Of a DNA stretch of 7,535 nt, positions 1-5,829 are shown one piece after another. Under the pieces are notes generated by a model. The model saw only the letters and a program-made list of their open reading frames with translations, made no database searches and was not told where the DNA came from. The position numbers were made by a program, and so were the translations under genes. Numbering within the stretch: position 1 is the stretch's first letter; each line of letters opens with the position of its first letter. Source of the DNA: Alphaproteobacteria bacterium (lineage in GTDB: Bacteria > Pseudomonadota > Alphaproteobacteria > UBA9219); assembly GCA_028716765.1 (NCBI GenBank), contig JAQUPC010000103.1, positions 1-7,535 of the forward strand, given 5' to 3'.

Positions 1-30
1 AACGCGAAACGTCCGCAAATCAAAAAATCG

Positions 31-1251
31 CTACGACTTTACCCGCTCGCTCGCTGATTTCAGCTGACCGCAGGCGGCCATGATGTCGCGGCCGCGGGGC
101 GTGCGGACGGGGCTGACGTAGCCCGCGCGGTTCACGATGTCGCCGAATTTCCTGATCGTATCCTCATCGGAGCATTCAAACGGCGAGCCGGGCCACGGGT
201 TGTAAGGCAAAAGGTTGATCTTGGCCGGAATCCCCGCCAGCAGCTTGACGAGCGCGCGCGCGTCGGCGGGGCTGTCGTTCACGCCTTTCAGCATCACGTA
301 TTCGAACGTGATGCGCCGCGCGTTGCTGGCGCCCGGATAGTCGCGGCAGGCCTGCAACAATTCCTTTATGGGGTGTTTGCGGTTGATAGGCATGAGTTTG
401 TCGCGCACCTCGTCCGTCGAGGCGTGCAGGCTTATGGCGAGATTGACGCCAAGCTCTTCGCCGCAGCGCCTGATCATCGGCACGACGCCCGACGTGGACA
501 GCGTGATCTTGCGCCGCCCGATGGCGATGCCGTCGGGATGCATGACGATCTTGAGGGCCTTTGCAACATTGTCGAAATTATTAAGCGGCTCGCCCATCCC
601 CATCATAACGATGTTGGAAAGGGCGCGATTGCTCTGCGCTTCGTGCGCCCGCGACTGCGCCGTAGTTCCCCCCCCCTCGCGGGGGAGGTTAGGTGGGGGG
701 GCGTTCCGCTTGGCAGAGTCTCCAGTAAGTGAAGCAGCACTTAATGGATGGCCCCCCTCCCTGACCCTCCCCGCAAGGGGGAGGGAATCCCCGGGCCATT
801 CGCCGAGCATATCCCGCGTAAGCAAAACTTGTCCCACGATTTCTCCCGCCGTGAGGTTGCGTACAAGGCGCTGCGTTCCGGTGTGGCAGAACGTGCAGCC
901 CATCGGGCAACCAACTTGAGATGAAACGCACAGCGCGCCGCGATCCTCTTCCGGGATATGGACGCATTCGACTTCCTGCCCGTCGTTCATGCGGAGCAGC
1001 CACTTTTGCGTGCCGTCTTCGGATTTCTGATGCGCCGTTATGGAAGGGCGGCCAAGGGCAAAATGTTCCGCCAGTTTTTCGCGCACGGGCTTGGCGAGGT
1101 TGCTCATGCCCGCGAAGTCCTTCGCGCCATGGCAATACATCCATGACCACACCTGCTTGGCGCGAAACGGCTCAAGGCCGAGGGCGGCCAGCGCCGCCTT
1201 AAGCTCGTCGAGACTCAGGCCGATCAGATTGTTGTTCCCGGTGTCAGTCAT
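31..1251 (-). CDS. rlmN: RlmN: dual-specificity 23S rRNA / tRNA adenine-C2 methyltransferase (radical SAM)
   Basis: The family methylates C2 of A2503 in 23S rRNA and A37 in some tRNAs, in the cytoplasm. The radical-SAM cluster motif CxxxCxxC is visible as C115, C119 and C122 ([12 protein letters not shown]). The two further catalytic cysteines match C108 (GALCVSSQ) and C394 (MAACGQL), the latter being the methyl-carrying one by analogy with E. coli C355. Other family blocks are MMGMGEPL (216-223), LSTSGVVP (251-258), ISLHA (273-277) and LLPYNPWPG (347-355). The ATG start is followed by a normal N-terminal domain; no clear Shine-Dalgarno site is seen. The oddity is an extra segment of about 41 residues (155-196), Pro/Gly/Arg-rich and encoded by a palindromic repeat. 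It lies in the variable loop between the cluster motif and GMGEP, so all catalytic blocks remain intact. Without it the protein would be about 365 residues. It is divergent from the flagellar genes. Identity is certain; whether the protein is fully active is unknown. Confidence 0.96.
   Translation of the reverse strand: MTDTGNNNLIGLSLDELKAALAALGLEPFRAKQVWSWMYCHGAKDFAGMSNLAKPVREKLAEHFALGRPSITAHQKSEDGTQKWLLRMNDGQEVECVHIPEEDRGALCVSSQVGCPMGCTFCHTGTQRLVRNLTAGEIVGQVLLTRDMLGEWPGDSLPLAGRVREGGHPLSAASLTGDSAKRNAPPPNLPREGGGTTAQSRAHEAQSNRALSNIVMMGMGEPLNNFDNVAKALKIVMHPDGIAIGRRKITLSTSGVVPMIRRCGEELGVNLAISLHASTDEVRDKLMPINRKHPIKELLQACRDYPGASNARRITFEYVMLKGVNDSPADARALVKLLAGIPAKINLLPYNPWPGSPFECSDEDTIRKFGDIVNRAGYVSPVRTPRGRDIMAACGQLKSASERVKS
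666..787. repeat. Palindromic repeat element inserted in frame within rlmN
   Basis: Two 37-nt arms, 666-702 and 751-787, are inverted copies of each other matching at about 30 of 37 positions. They are separated by a 48-nt centre (703-750). Each arm is itself a small hairpin of C-run, short turn (CGCG or CGCAA) and G-run. The element has no stop codon in the rlmN frame and encodes [12 protein letters not shown] at one end and [11 protein letters not shown] at the other. Peptides of this type recur as palindromic-repeat translations in alphaproteobacterial genomes (recollection, not searched). In-frame palindromic elements inside genes are known from Rickettsia (RPE). The exact insertion boundaries and any target duplication cannot be fixed without an uninterrupted relative. 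Confidence 0.85.
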
Positions 1252-1281
1252 AAGATTTGCAGTCTAGCACCATCCGATGGA

Positions 1282-1304
1282 AAAGGCGCAGCGCCCGCGC
1301 CTTT
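1282..1304. other. GC-rich hairpin upstream of rlmN
   Basis: A perfect 8-bp inverted repeat, AAAGGCGC (1282-1289) and GCGCCTTT (1297-1304), flanks a 7-nt loop. On the minus strand the stem runs into TTTT, so it resembles a weak terminator or attenuator ahead of rlmN. On the plus strand no T-run follows beyond the stem. Its function is not evident. Confidence 0.45.
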
Positions 1305-1316
1305 ATCGTCAAAGGC

Positions 1317-1328
1317 TTGTTTAAACAA
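1317..1328. promoter_or_regulatory. 12-bp perfect palindrome TTGTTTAAACAA, possible operator
   Basis: TTGTTTAAACAA is a perfect 12-bp palindrome in the divergent rlmN/fliL control region. It lies 66 bp before the rlmN start and about 31 bp from the first CtrA-type half-site. Palindromes of this size often bind dimeric regulators, but the regulator is unknown and a chance AT-rich palindrome is possible. Confidence 0.3.
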
Positions 1329-1358
1329 CCGAAGCCAAAAAATGAACTTGCGTTTTTG

Positions 1359-1387
1359 TTAACCAATCCTAATCTCTTGTTAACCAT
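1359..1387 (+). promoter_or_regulatory. Tandem CtrA-type half-sites upstream of fliL
   Basis: TTAACCAA (1359-1366) and TTAACCAT (1380-1387) occur in the same orientation. Their starts are 21 bp apart, about two helical turns, so they lie on one face of the DNA. TTAACCAT is the known CtrA half-site, and CtrA drives early flagellar operons including fliLM in Caulobacter. The sites lie 128-156 bp ahead of the fliL start. Control of the fliL-fliM unit by CtrA is inferred. Confidence 0.55.
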
Positions 1388-1500
1388 CGGAAGGCTAAGA
1401 GTAAAGCGGGGTCAAGGGTGGTCCCGCGCGAGGCGGATTATGCCTTGGAACCTGACGTTTCCCTCCCAGGAGAAGCGCAGTCCGGGCTTGGGTCAACGAA

Positions 1501-1507
1501 AAGGGAG
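1501..1507 (+). promoter_or_regulatory. Ribosome binding site that sets the GTG start of fliL
   Basis: AAGGGAG ends 7 nt before the GTG codon at 1515. The reading frame stays open upstream to 1257, but that stretch includes the CtrA-type sites and has no good start signal. This Shine-Dalgarno sequence is therefore the reason for choosing GTG 1515. Confidence 0.65.
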
Positions 1508-1514
1508 TCCAGCC

Positions 1515-2096
1515 GTGGCGAAAGACGAGAAAAAGGCCGGAAAAGAAAAAGAAAAAGAAGAAGAAAAGGAAGAGAAGGATTCCGCCGGGGAAGGCACGGA
1601 AGGCGAAGGCGTCGAAGCGGGCGAAGCCGAAGAAGGCGGCGAAAAGAAACTCAGCAAAAAGATGCTGATTATTCTGGCGGTTGCGGGCGTGCTGGTGCTT
1701 GGCGGCGGCACGGCCGGCGCGCTTTTTCTGACGGGCGTTCTTGGCGGCGAGAAGAAGGAAGCGCAGCATGAAGACGCCGGGCCAAAGAGCGCGGCCGTCT
1801 TTTTCTCTCTGGGCGATATCCTTGTGAACCTCAACGGCGAGGGAAAACGCCCCAACTTCCTGAAAATCAAGGTCACTTTGGAACTCGCGGACGAAAAGGA
1901 CTTGCCGCTGATGCAGTCCCTCAAGCCGCGCATTATCGACAACTTCCAGGTTTACTTGCGCGAGTTGCGCATCGAGGATTTGCGCGGCTCGGCCGGTTTG
2001 TACAGATTGCGCGAGGAACTCCTGTTGCGGGTCACCGAGGCGGCTCAGCCCGTGCGCGTACGGGATGTTCTGTTTCAGGAAATACTCGTACAATGA
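1515..2096 (+). CDS. fliL: FliL: flagellar basal body-associated inner-membrane protein
   Basis: FliL rings surround the stator at the flagellar base and support motor torque. The 193-residue product fits the family's usual size. It has a cytoplasmic, highly charged Lys/Glu then Gly/Glu tail (1-49) and one membrane segment (about 50-75, MLIILAVAGVLVLGGG). A periplasmic FliL domain (about 92-193) follows, with the typical FFSLGDILVNLNG opening, a LKIKVTLEL strand (116-124) and the closing VRDVLFQEILVQ. The GTG start is chosen because AAGGGAG lies 7 nt upstream; a longer frame beginning at 1257 would add a basic, non-family N-terminus. The tail is encoded partly by a pure purine run (1539-1579). 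fliM follows after an unusual 94-bp repeat-bearing spacer instead of the close coupling common for this pair. CtrA-type sites lie upstream. Identification is firm; the start is likely. Confidence 0.93.
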   Translation: MAKDEKKAGKEKEKEEEKEEKDSAGEGTEGEGVEAGEAEEGGEKKLSKKMLIILAVAGVLVLGGGTAGALFLTGVLGGEKKEAQHEDAGPKSAAVFFSLGDILVNLNGEGKRPNFLKIKVTLELADEKDLPLMQSLKPRIIDNFQVYLRELRIEDLRGSAGLYRLREELLLRVTEAAQPVRVRDVLFQEILVQ

Positions 2097-2104
2097 CAGA
2101 GATT

Positions 2105-2179
2105 CGGGATACGGGGCACGGGATACGGGTAAGAACCGAACCGCGTGGTCTGTGCCCCGTAACCCGTAACCCGTAACCC
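2105..2179. repeat. Inverted heptad-repeat element in the fliL-fliM spacer
   Basis: The right part holds three perfect tandem GTAACCC heptads (2159-2179). The left part holds heptads of the form CGGGATA / CGGGGCA / CGGGATA (2105-2125), near the reverse complement. The segments 2105-2121 and 2150-2166 can pair as a stem of about 17 bp, including a perfect 10-bp core (TACGGGGCAC, 2110-2119, with 2152-2161), one A-A mismatch and one G-U pair. The loop is 28 nt. There is no T-run, so this is not a classical terminator. It fills almost the whole spacer, and no Shine-Dalgarno sequence remains before fliM. It could modulate readthrough or message stability; that is inference. Confidence 0.75.
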
Positions 2180-2190
2180 TTGTCCCGTTT

Positions 2191-3273
2191 ATGAACGAAG
2201 CCGCATCAGCAAACCCCGAAATGACCGAAGAAGAGCGTCAGGCCGCCGAATGGGCGGCTATGGCCGAGAGCGGGGAAGGCGACGGCGGCGAAGGCGAAGG
2301 CGCCGCCGCGCGCGTGCTGAGCCAGAACGAAATCGACAGCCTTCTGGGCTTTGGCGGCGGCGGCCAGCAGCAGGACAATTCCGGCATCATGGCCCTCATC
2401 AACAGCGCGCTCGTCAATTACGAGCGCCTGCCGATGCTGGAAGTGGTGTTCGACCGGCTTGTGCGCATGATGTCCACCTCGTTGCGCAATTTTACGTCCG
2501 ACAACGTCGAAGTCAGCCTCGACCAGATTACGTCGGTCCGGTTCGGCGACTACCTGAATTCCATCCCTTTGCCCGCCATGCTGGCCGTGTTCAAGGCGGA
2601 GGAGTGGGACAACTCCGCGCTTATGACCATCGACAGCGCGATGATCTATTCGATCGTCGACGTCCTTCTCGGCGGACGGCGCGGCACGGCGGCCATGCGC
2701 ATCGAAGGGCGGCCCTACACGACCATCGAGCGCAATCTGGTCGAACGGCTTGTGCGCGTGGTTCTGGCGGACGTCAGCTCGGCGTTCGATCCCCTTTCGC
2801 CCGTGACCTTCCGCTTCGACCGCCTCGAGACCAACCCGCGTTTCGCCACCATTGCGCGTCCCGCCAACGCCGCCGTGCTGGCCAAACTGCGCATCGACAT
2901 GGAAGACCGCGGCGGGCGCATCGAAATTCTGATTCCTTACGCCACGCTCGAGCCGATCCGCGAATTGCTGCTGCAAATGTTCATGGGAGAGAAATTCGGC
3001 CGCGATTCCATCTGGGAAACCCACCTTGGCAACGAGCTTTTGCAGACGAATATGCATATGAATGCGGTTCTGGACGAGGCGACGATGCCGCTCGGCGACG
3101 TCATCAACTGGAAAGTCGGGTCGCACTTGATGCTGAACGTCAAGCCGGACGATATGGTGGCGCTGCGGGCAGGCGAGATAACCCTGTTCAAAGGCCGCAT
3201 GGGATCGCTGAACAACAAGATTGCCGTACGCGTCGAAGAAATTACGTTGCACGACATCAAGCCCCAGGAATAA
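2191..3273 (+). CDS. fliM: FliM: flagellar motor switch protein
   Basis: FliM is the C-ring subunit that binds phosphorylated CheY and sets rotation direction. The 360-residue product has an acidic N-terminal extension (1-40, with EGDGGEGEG). The CheY-docking and family signature VLSQNEIDSLLGF follows at about 42-54. A CheC-like middle domain (about 68-260) comes next, with YERLPMLEVVFDRLVR and VRFGDYLNSIPLPAML. A SpoA/FliN-like C-terminal domain (about 280-355) closes it, with MPLGDVINWKVG and the KGRMGSLNNKIAVRV stretch. The docking motif, usually at the extreme N-terminus, here begins after about 40 residues. I recall similar extensions in related alphaproteobacteria, so ATG 2191 is kept. 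In-frame alternatives at ATG 2221, ATG 2257 or GTG 2314 also lack a Shine-Dalgarno sequence. The next gene starts 3 nt after the stop. Family assignment is very secure; the start is moderately so. Confidence 0.96.
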   Translation: MNEAASANPEMTEEERQAAEWAAMAESGEGDGGEGEGAAARVLSQNEIDSLLGFGGGGQQQDNSGIMALINSALVNYERLPMLEVVFDRLVRMMSTSLRNFTSDNVEVSLDQITSVRFGDYLNSIPLPAMLAVFKAEEWDNSALMTIDSAMIYSIVDVLLGGRRGTAAMRIEGRPYTTIERNLVERLVRVVLADVSSAFDPLSPVTFRFDRLETNPRFATIARPANAAVLAKLRIDMEDRGGRIEILIPYATLEPIRELLLQMFMGEKFGRDSIWETHLGNELLQTNMHMNAVLDEATMPLGDVINWKVGSHLMLNVKPDDMVALRAGEITLFKGRMGSLNNKIAVRVEEITLHDIKPQE

Positions 3274-3276
3274 CCG

Positions 3277-3819
3277 ATGGCAGGCCTTTTTTCTTTTCTT
3301 CTTGATCTCGTCCTTATCGGGTTGCTGGTCACGGGCATTTATTACGCCGTGCGTTTGTCGCGGCAAATCGCGGGATTGCGCGCCAGCCGGGCCGAAATGG
3401 AGCGCTTTGTCTTCGATTTCGGCTCTACGGTCGAGCGGGCCGAAGCCGGAATCCGCGGCTTGAAACAGGCCGCGCGCTCGAGCGGCGACGATCTGGAACA
3501 GCTGATCGAGAAAGCCAACGCGTTGCGCGACGAACTGCATTTCCTCGTTGAAAGCGCCGACCGGCACGCCGACCGGCTTAGCGGTTCTGCGCCGCAGGGA
3601 CAGCCTGTAAGAAAGGCGGACAAGGCCACCGTTGCCGAGGCGCATAACCCCCGCGAATCCGCAAAGCCTGCGCCTCAAGGCCTGCCGGGGGCGGCGCCAA
3701 CGGCGCCCGGGCCGGCGACGGACGCTTTTGCGGGCAGCGAAAAGAAACCGGCTCAAACAGCGGGTGCGACCTCGGCAGCGGAAAAAGAGTTGCTGCAGGC
3801 GCTTAAAAAACTCGGATGA
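3277..3819 (+). CDS. DUF6468-type membrane-anchored protein of the flagellar operon
   Basis: This is a 180-residue protein. It has one N-terminal membrane segment (about 4-25, LFSFLLDLVLIGLLVTGIYY) and a helical, probably coiled-coil region (about 26-102, with EMERFVFDFGSTVERAEAGI and DDLEQLIEKANALRDELHFL). An Ala/Pro/Gly-rich linker (about 103-165) leads to a short C-terminal helix EKELLQALKKLG. The layout and position right after fliM match the uncharacterised DUF6468 family, as I recall it, which sits in alphaproteobacterial flagellar clusters. The ATG lies 3 nt after the fliM stop, with AGGAA (3266-3270) inside the end of fliM, so translation is probably coupled. A motor or basal-body role is inferred from context only; no catalytic motif is visible. 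The existence of the gene is secure and the family name is likely. Confidence 0.85.
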   Translation: MAGLFSFLLDLVLIGLLVTGIYYAVRLSRQIAGLRASRAEMERFVFDFGSTVERAEAGIRGLKQAARSSGDDLEQLIEKANALRDELHFLVESADRHADRLSGSAPQGQPVRKADKATVAEAHNPRESAKPAPQGLPGAAPTAPGPATDAFAGSEKKPAQTAGATSAAEKELLQALKKLG

Positions 3820-3827
3820 GGTACCCG

Positions 3828-4562
3828 ATGCGCCTTCCGCCGATCCAGCCACGCATCATTCTGCCGCTGATGATATTCATGAGCGTGCTTGTCGTAGGCG
3901 TGCGCGTGACCGACGTATGGGATTCGCTTGCCAGCGGACGTGTTTTTGAAGTCGTCACGCCATCTAAAGCCGCGGCCGGCAAGGAAGGCCCGGTCATCAA
4001 TCCGCCGTCACTGGCGCCTGCGCCGCAAACGGCAGACAAGGAAGGCAAGGGCGACGCTCCGGATGCGGCGGCAAGCGCTTCTACGGCTTCCGGCCAACCG
4101 GCTTCGGATGCTCCTCAGTCTTCTTCGCCCAATATTACGGGCGACGAGCCGTCAGGCGCGGAAATGGCTCTCGTCAAACAGCTGACCGAGCGCCGCGATC
4201 AGATGGATCAAAGGGCAAGGACTTTGGACTCGCGCGAGGCGCTTATCCGCGTTGCCGAGCAAAGGGTCGATCAAAAAATTAAGGAAATGGAAACTTTGCG
4301 CGCCCAGCTGCAGACGATGGTAAACCAGGTCAGTTCCACGCAGCAGGCCCAGATTGAAAATCTCGTTAAAATCTATGAAACCATGAAGCCGAAAGAGGCG
4401 GCGCGTATATTCGAAACGCTGGATCTCCCCATATTGCTGGGCGTTGTGCAGAAAATGAAGCCTCAGCGCACGTCGGCCATCATGGCGGAGATGAAGCCGG
4501 AAAAAGCCAAGGAAATCACGGTCGCCCTGACCAAGCAGGATCAATTGCCCCAGATCAAGTAA
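3828..4562 (+). CDS. motE: MotE-like protein (MgtE N-terminal / FliG-like domain), flagellar motor accessory
   Basis: This is a 244-residue protein. It has an N-terminal membrane segment (about 10-28, ILPLMIFMSVLVVGVRV) and a low-complexity Ala/Pro/Ser linker (about 45-110). A long coiled coil (about 112-178, VKQLTERRDQMDQRARTL) leads to a C-terminal MgtE_N/FliG-N-like fold (about 176-235). That fold shows the family repeats YETMKPKEAARIFETL and VVQKMKPQRTSAIMAEMKPEKA. In Sinorhizobium, MotE is a periplasmic chaperone for the MotC motility protein; an equivalent role here is inferred. I start at ATG 3828 because GAGGT (3818-3822) sits 5 nt upstream. ATG 3816, which overlaps the previous stop as ATGA, would add four residues but has no Shine-Dalgarno site. 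The stop abuts the stop of the opposing gene with no spacer, and no terminator is seen. The symbol is by domain layout and context, so orthology is probable rather than proven. Confidence 0.8.
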   Translation: MRLPPIQPRIILPLMIFMSVLVVGVRVTDVWDSLASGRVFEVVTPSKAAAGKEGPVINPPSLAPAPQTADKEGKGDAPDAAASASTASGQPASDAPQSSSPNITGDEPSGAEMALVKQLTERRDQMDQRARTLDSREALIRVAEQRVDQKIKEMETLRAQLQTMVNQVSSTQQAQIENLVKIYETMKPKEAARIFETLDLPILLGVVQKMKPQRTSAIMAEMKPEKAKEITVALTKQDQLPQIK

Positions 4563-5600
4563 TCAAAAATTTAGAGCAGGCGCAGGTTTGAGGGTCGAAC
4601 GAACTCCGTAACTATTGCCTTGCGTGTTGTTTCTTGCGGCAGAGGAAGGGGTAAGAGCGGGATTCTCTTCAAAGATTTTTGGCTCAAATCCCATTTTGGC
4701 TCTTCCGTTTAGATCGCCATACATCTCGAGCAATTGCCCGTACATCATAGGAAGCCCGTAAGTCCAGAAACGAGACAAGCCCTGCTTGGTCTTCAAGCGA
4801 TTTCGTAGACCATAATTTATGTCACGGACAAGTCCGCGGCCACGACGAAAGGTCCCGGACACCTTGAAGGCGTCCAATGCTTTTTGCCCTTCCGCCGTAT
4901 TCAACAATGATGCCTTCAATGCTTTTGGTATGCGAATTCCAAGTTGATACATGGCCGCCGACAATTCAGTTCGGGTTCCCGGAACGCGCCCCCATGCCTC
5001 GTAATTGTGGGCGATGAGCTGATGGATGCGAGCCTGTATTTCCGAGCCGAGGGAGAAGGAATCCTTATCCTGGCCGAGATAACCGATATAGATAATCGAG
5101 AATAAAAAACCGCTGAATTTCGCAAAAATATTTTTAGCAGGGCGCGGGCCGCCGGTTTCGCTGTCTCGCACGACATCGTCCAAAATTTTTGATGCTTCAT
5201 TCGTTTTGCCCTGGATGGTCTTTCCGTTTTTGCCTATAAAAACCTCGTCGAGCTGATGAAGTGAGTTGTCTTGCTCGACATGGCCGGCTTCATGTGTCAG
5301 CATGGACATATACTTTATGATATCAGGAGGATAGAGTTTTTTTGGCAACATGACCGGATTGTCATTCTGATCCCAAATGCACATCCCTTTGAAGACAAAG
5401 CGCTCCAACACATTATGCGCTTTTAAAAAAGGCTTTATATCTCCAATTTTTATTACCGTTTTTGGGCGGAGATAATTGGACTTATCGACCCCGTTCGGGG
5501 GCCATTCCCGAACCCCAAAAGATAGCCGGAAAATTTCTTCCGAGGTTGTCCAGCCGCGCTCTAAAATGCGGTGAACGTCTTTTAATAGTTTGGTCTTCAT
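4563..5600 (-). CDS. Unrecognised HEXXH (HEAGH) protein, putative zinc metallopeptidase
   Basis: I do not recognise the family. The 345-residue product carries LTHEAGHVEQ with the zinc-protease signature H103-E-A-G-H107. A possible third ligand is E187 in the SEIQARIHQ stretch about 80 residues later, as in glutamate-type zincins; that assignment is a guess. There is no signal peptide. A hydrophobic stretch (about 158-175, IFAKFSGFLFSIIYIGYLG) may be a buried helix or weak membrane segment. The C-terminus (about 315-345) is Asn/Ser/Pro-rich and looks disordered. ATG 5600 is chosen because GGAAAA precedes it; a TTG at 5615 would add five residues without a Shine-Dalgarno sequence. The gene is more A+T-rich than its neighbours (one 60-bp line is about 47% GC against about 57% in fliM). 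It runs opposite to the motility genes on both sides and has its own AT-rich upstream region, suggesting acquisition. The flagellar neighbourhood does not establish a motility role. Confidence 0.82.
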   Translation of the reverse strand: MKTKLLKDVHRILERGWTTSEEIFRLSFGVREWPPNGVDKSNYLRPKTVIKIGDIKPFLKAHNVLERFVFKGMCIWDQNDNPVMLPKKLYPPDIIKYMSMLTHEAGHVEQDNSLHQLDEVFIGKNGKTIQGKTNEASKILDDVVRDSETGGPRPAKNIFAKFSGFLFSIIYIGYLGQDKDSFSLGSEIQARIHQLIAHNYEAWGRVPGTRTELSAAMYQLGIRIPKALKASLLNTAEGQKALDAFKVSGTFRRGRGLVRDINYGLRNRLKTKQGLSRFWTYGLPMMYGQLLEMYGDLNGRAKMGFEPKIFEENPALTPSSAARNNTQGNSYGVRSTLKPAPALNF

Positions 5601-5642
5601 AATGTTTTCCAGCAATCTTGATTAAATTATTTCTTTAAGAAC

Positions 5643-5672
5643 ATTATCATGTTTTTCTTGAATAACGGTTAA
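5643..5672 (-). promoter_or_regulatory. Candidate promoter of the HEXXH gene
   Basis: Read on the minus strand there is a TTAACC -35-like box (complement of 5667-5672). An 18-bp spacer leads to GATAAT as -10 (complement of 5643-5648, five of six consensus bases), preceded by CAT. It lies 43 bp ahead of ATG 5600. The -35 matches only four of six, and the region is AT-rich, so chance is a real alternative. Confidence 0.3.
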
Positions 5673-5719
5673 GCCGGTCCTGAAACATAAATGCCAACGA
5701 AAGCAAAGGGTTCCGTTGG

Positions 5720-5753
5720 TAACCATTTGTTTAGCATCTCTGGGTTAATCATT
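5720..5753 (+). promoter_or_regulatory. Degenerate CtrA-type half-sites upstream of cheY
   Basis: GTAACCAT (5720-5727) and TTAATCAT (5746-5753) each differ from the CtrA half-site TTAACCAT by one base. They have the same orientation and starts 26 bp apart, 77-110 bp ahead of the cheY start. With the better pair before fliL, this suggests common control of the two units. Each copy is imperfect in an AT-rich stretch, so confidence is limited. Confidence 0.35.
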
Positions 5754-5829
5754 TCATTTCAAGCGATGTCTTGCCGCGATGGCGTGATCCGCCTTAAAGC
5801 TTTTTCGGCAATCTCCAAGGAGTCGATAG

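Noticed and set aside
666..787. Palindrome in rlmN as a CRISPR array or transposon
   Set aside because: There are only two inverted arms, with no regularly spaced direct repeats and no transposase. It fits a small non-autonomous palindromic repeat.
1257..1514. N-terminal extension of fliL from the first in-frame start at 1257
   Set aside because: The added sequence is basic, unlike FliL, and contains the CtrA-type sites. A strong Shine-Dalgarno sequence precedes GTG 1515.
1252..1514. Sigma-54 (TGGCAC-N5-TTGC) or FliA-type promoter for the flagellar unit
   Set aside because: I looked for both patterns here and before cheY and found no acceptable match.
2097..2190. Fli spacer stem-loop as a rho-independent terminator
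   Set aside because: No T-run follows the stem, and fliM follows in the same direction as part of the expected operon.
2206..3852. Long minus-strand open frame (548 codons) opposite fliM and the DUF6468-type gene
   Set aside because: Its product is His/Arg/Gln-rich with no recognisable domain and is a mirror of the GC-rich codon pattern of fliM. fliM is unmistakable on the plus strand.
5781..5793. Near-palindrome GGCGTGATCCGCC before cheY as an operator
   Set aside because: Arms are only 4 bp and such short GC pairs are expected by chance.
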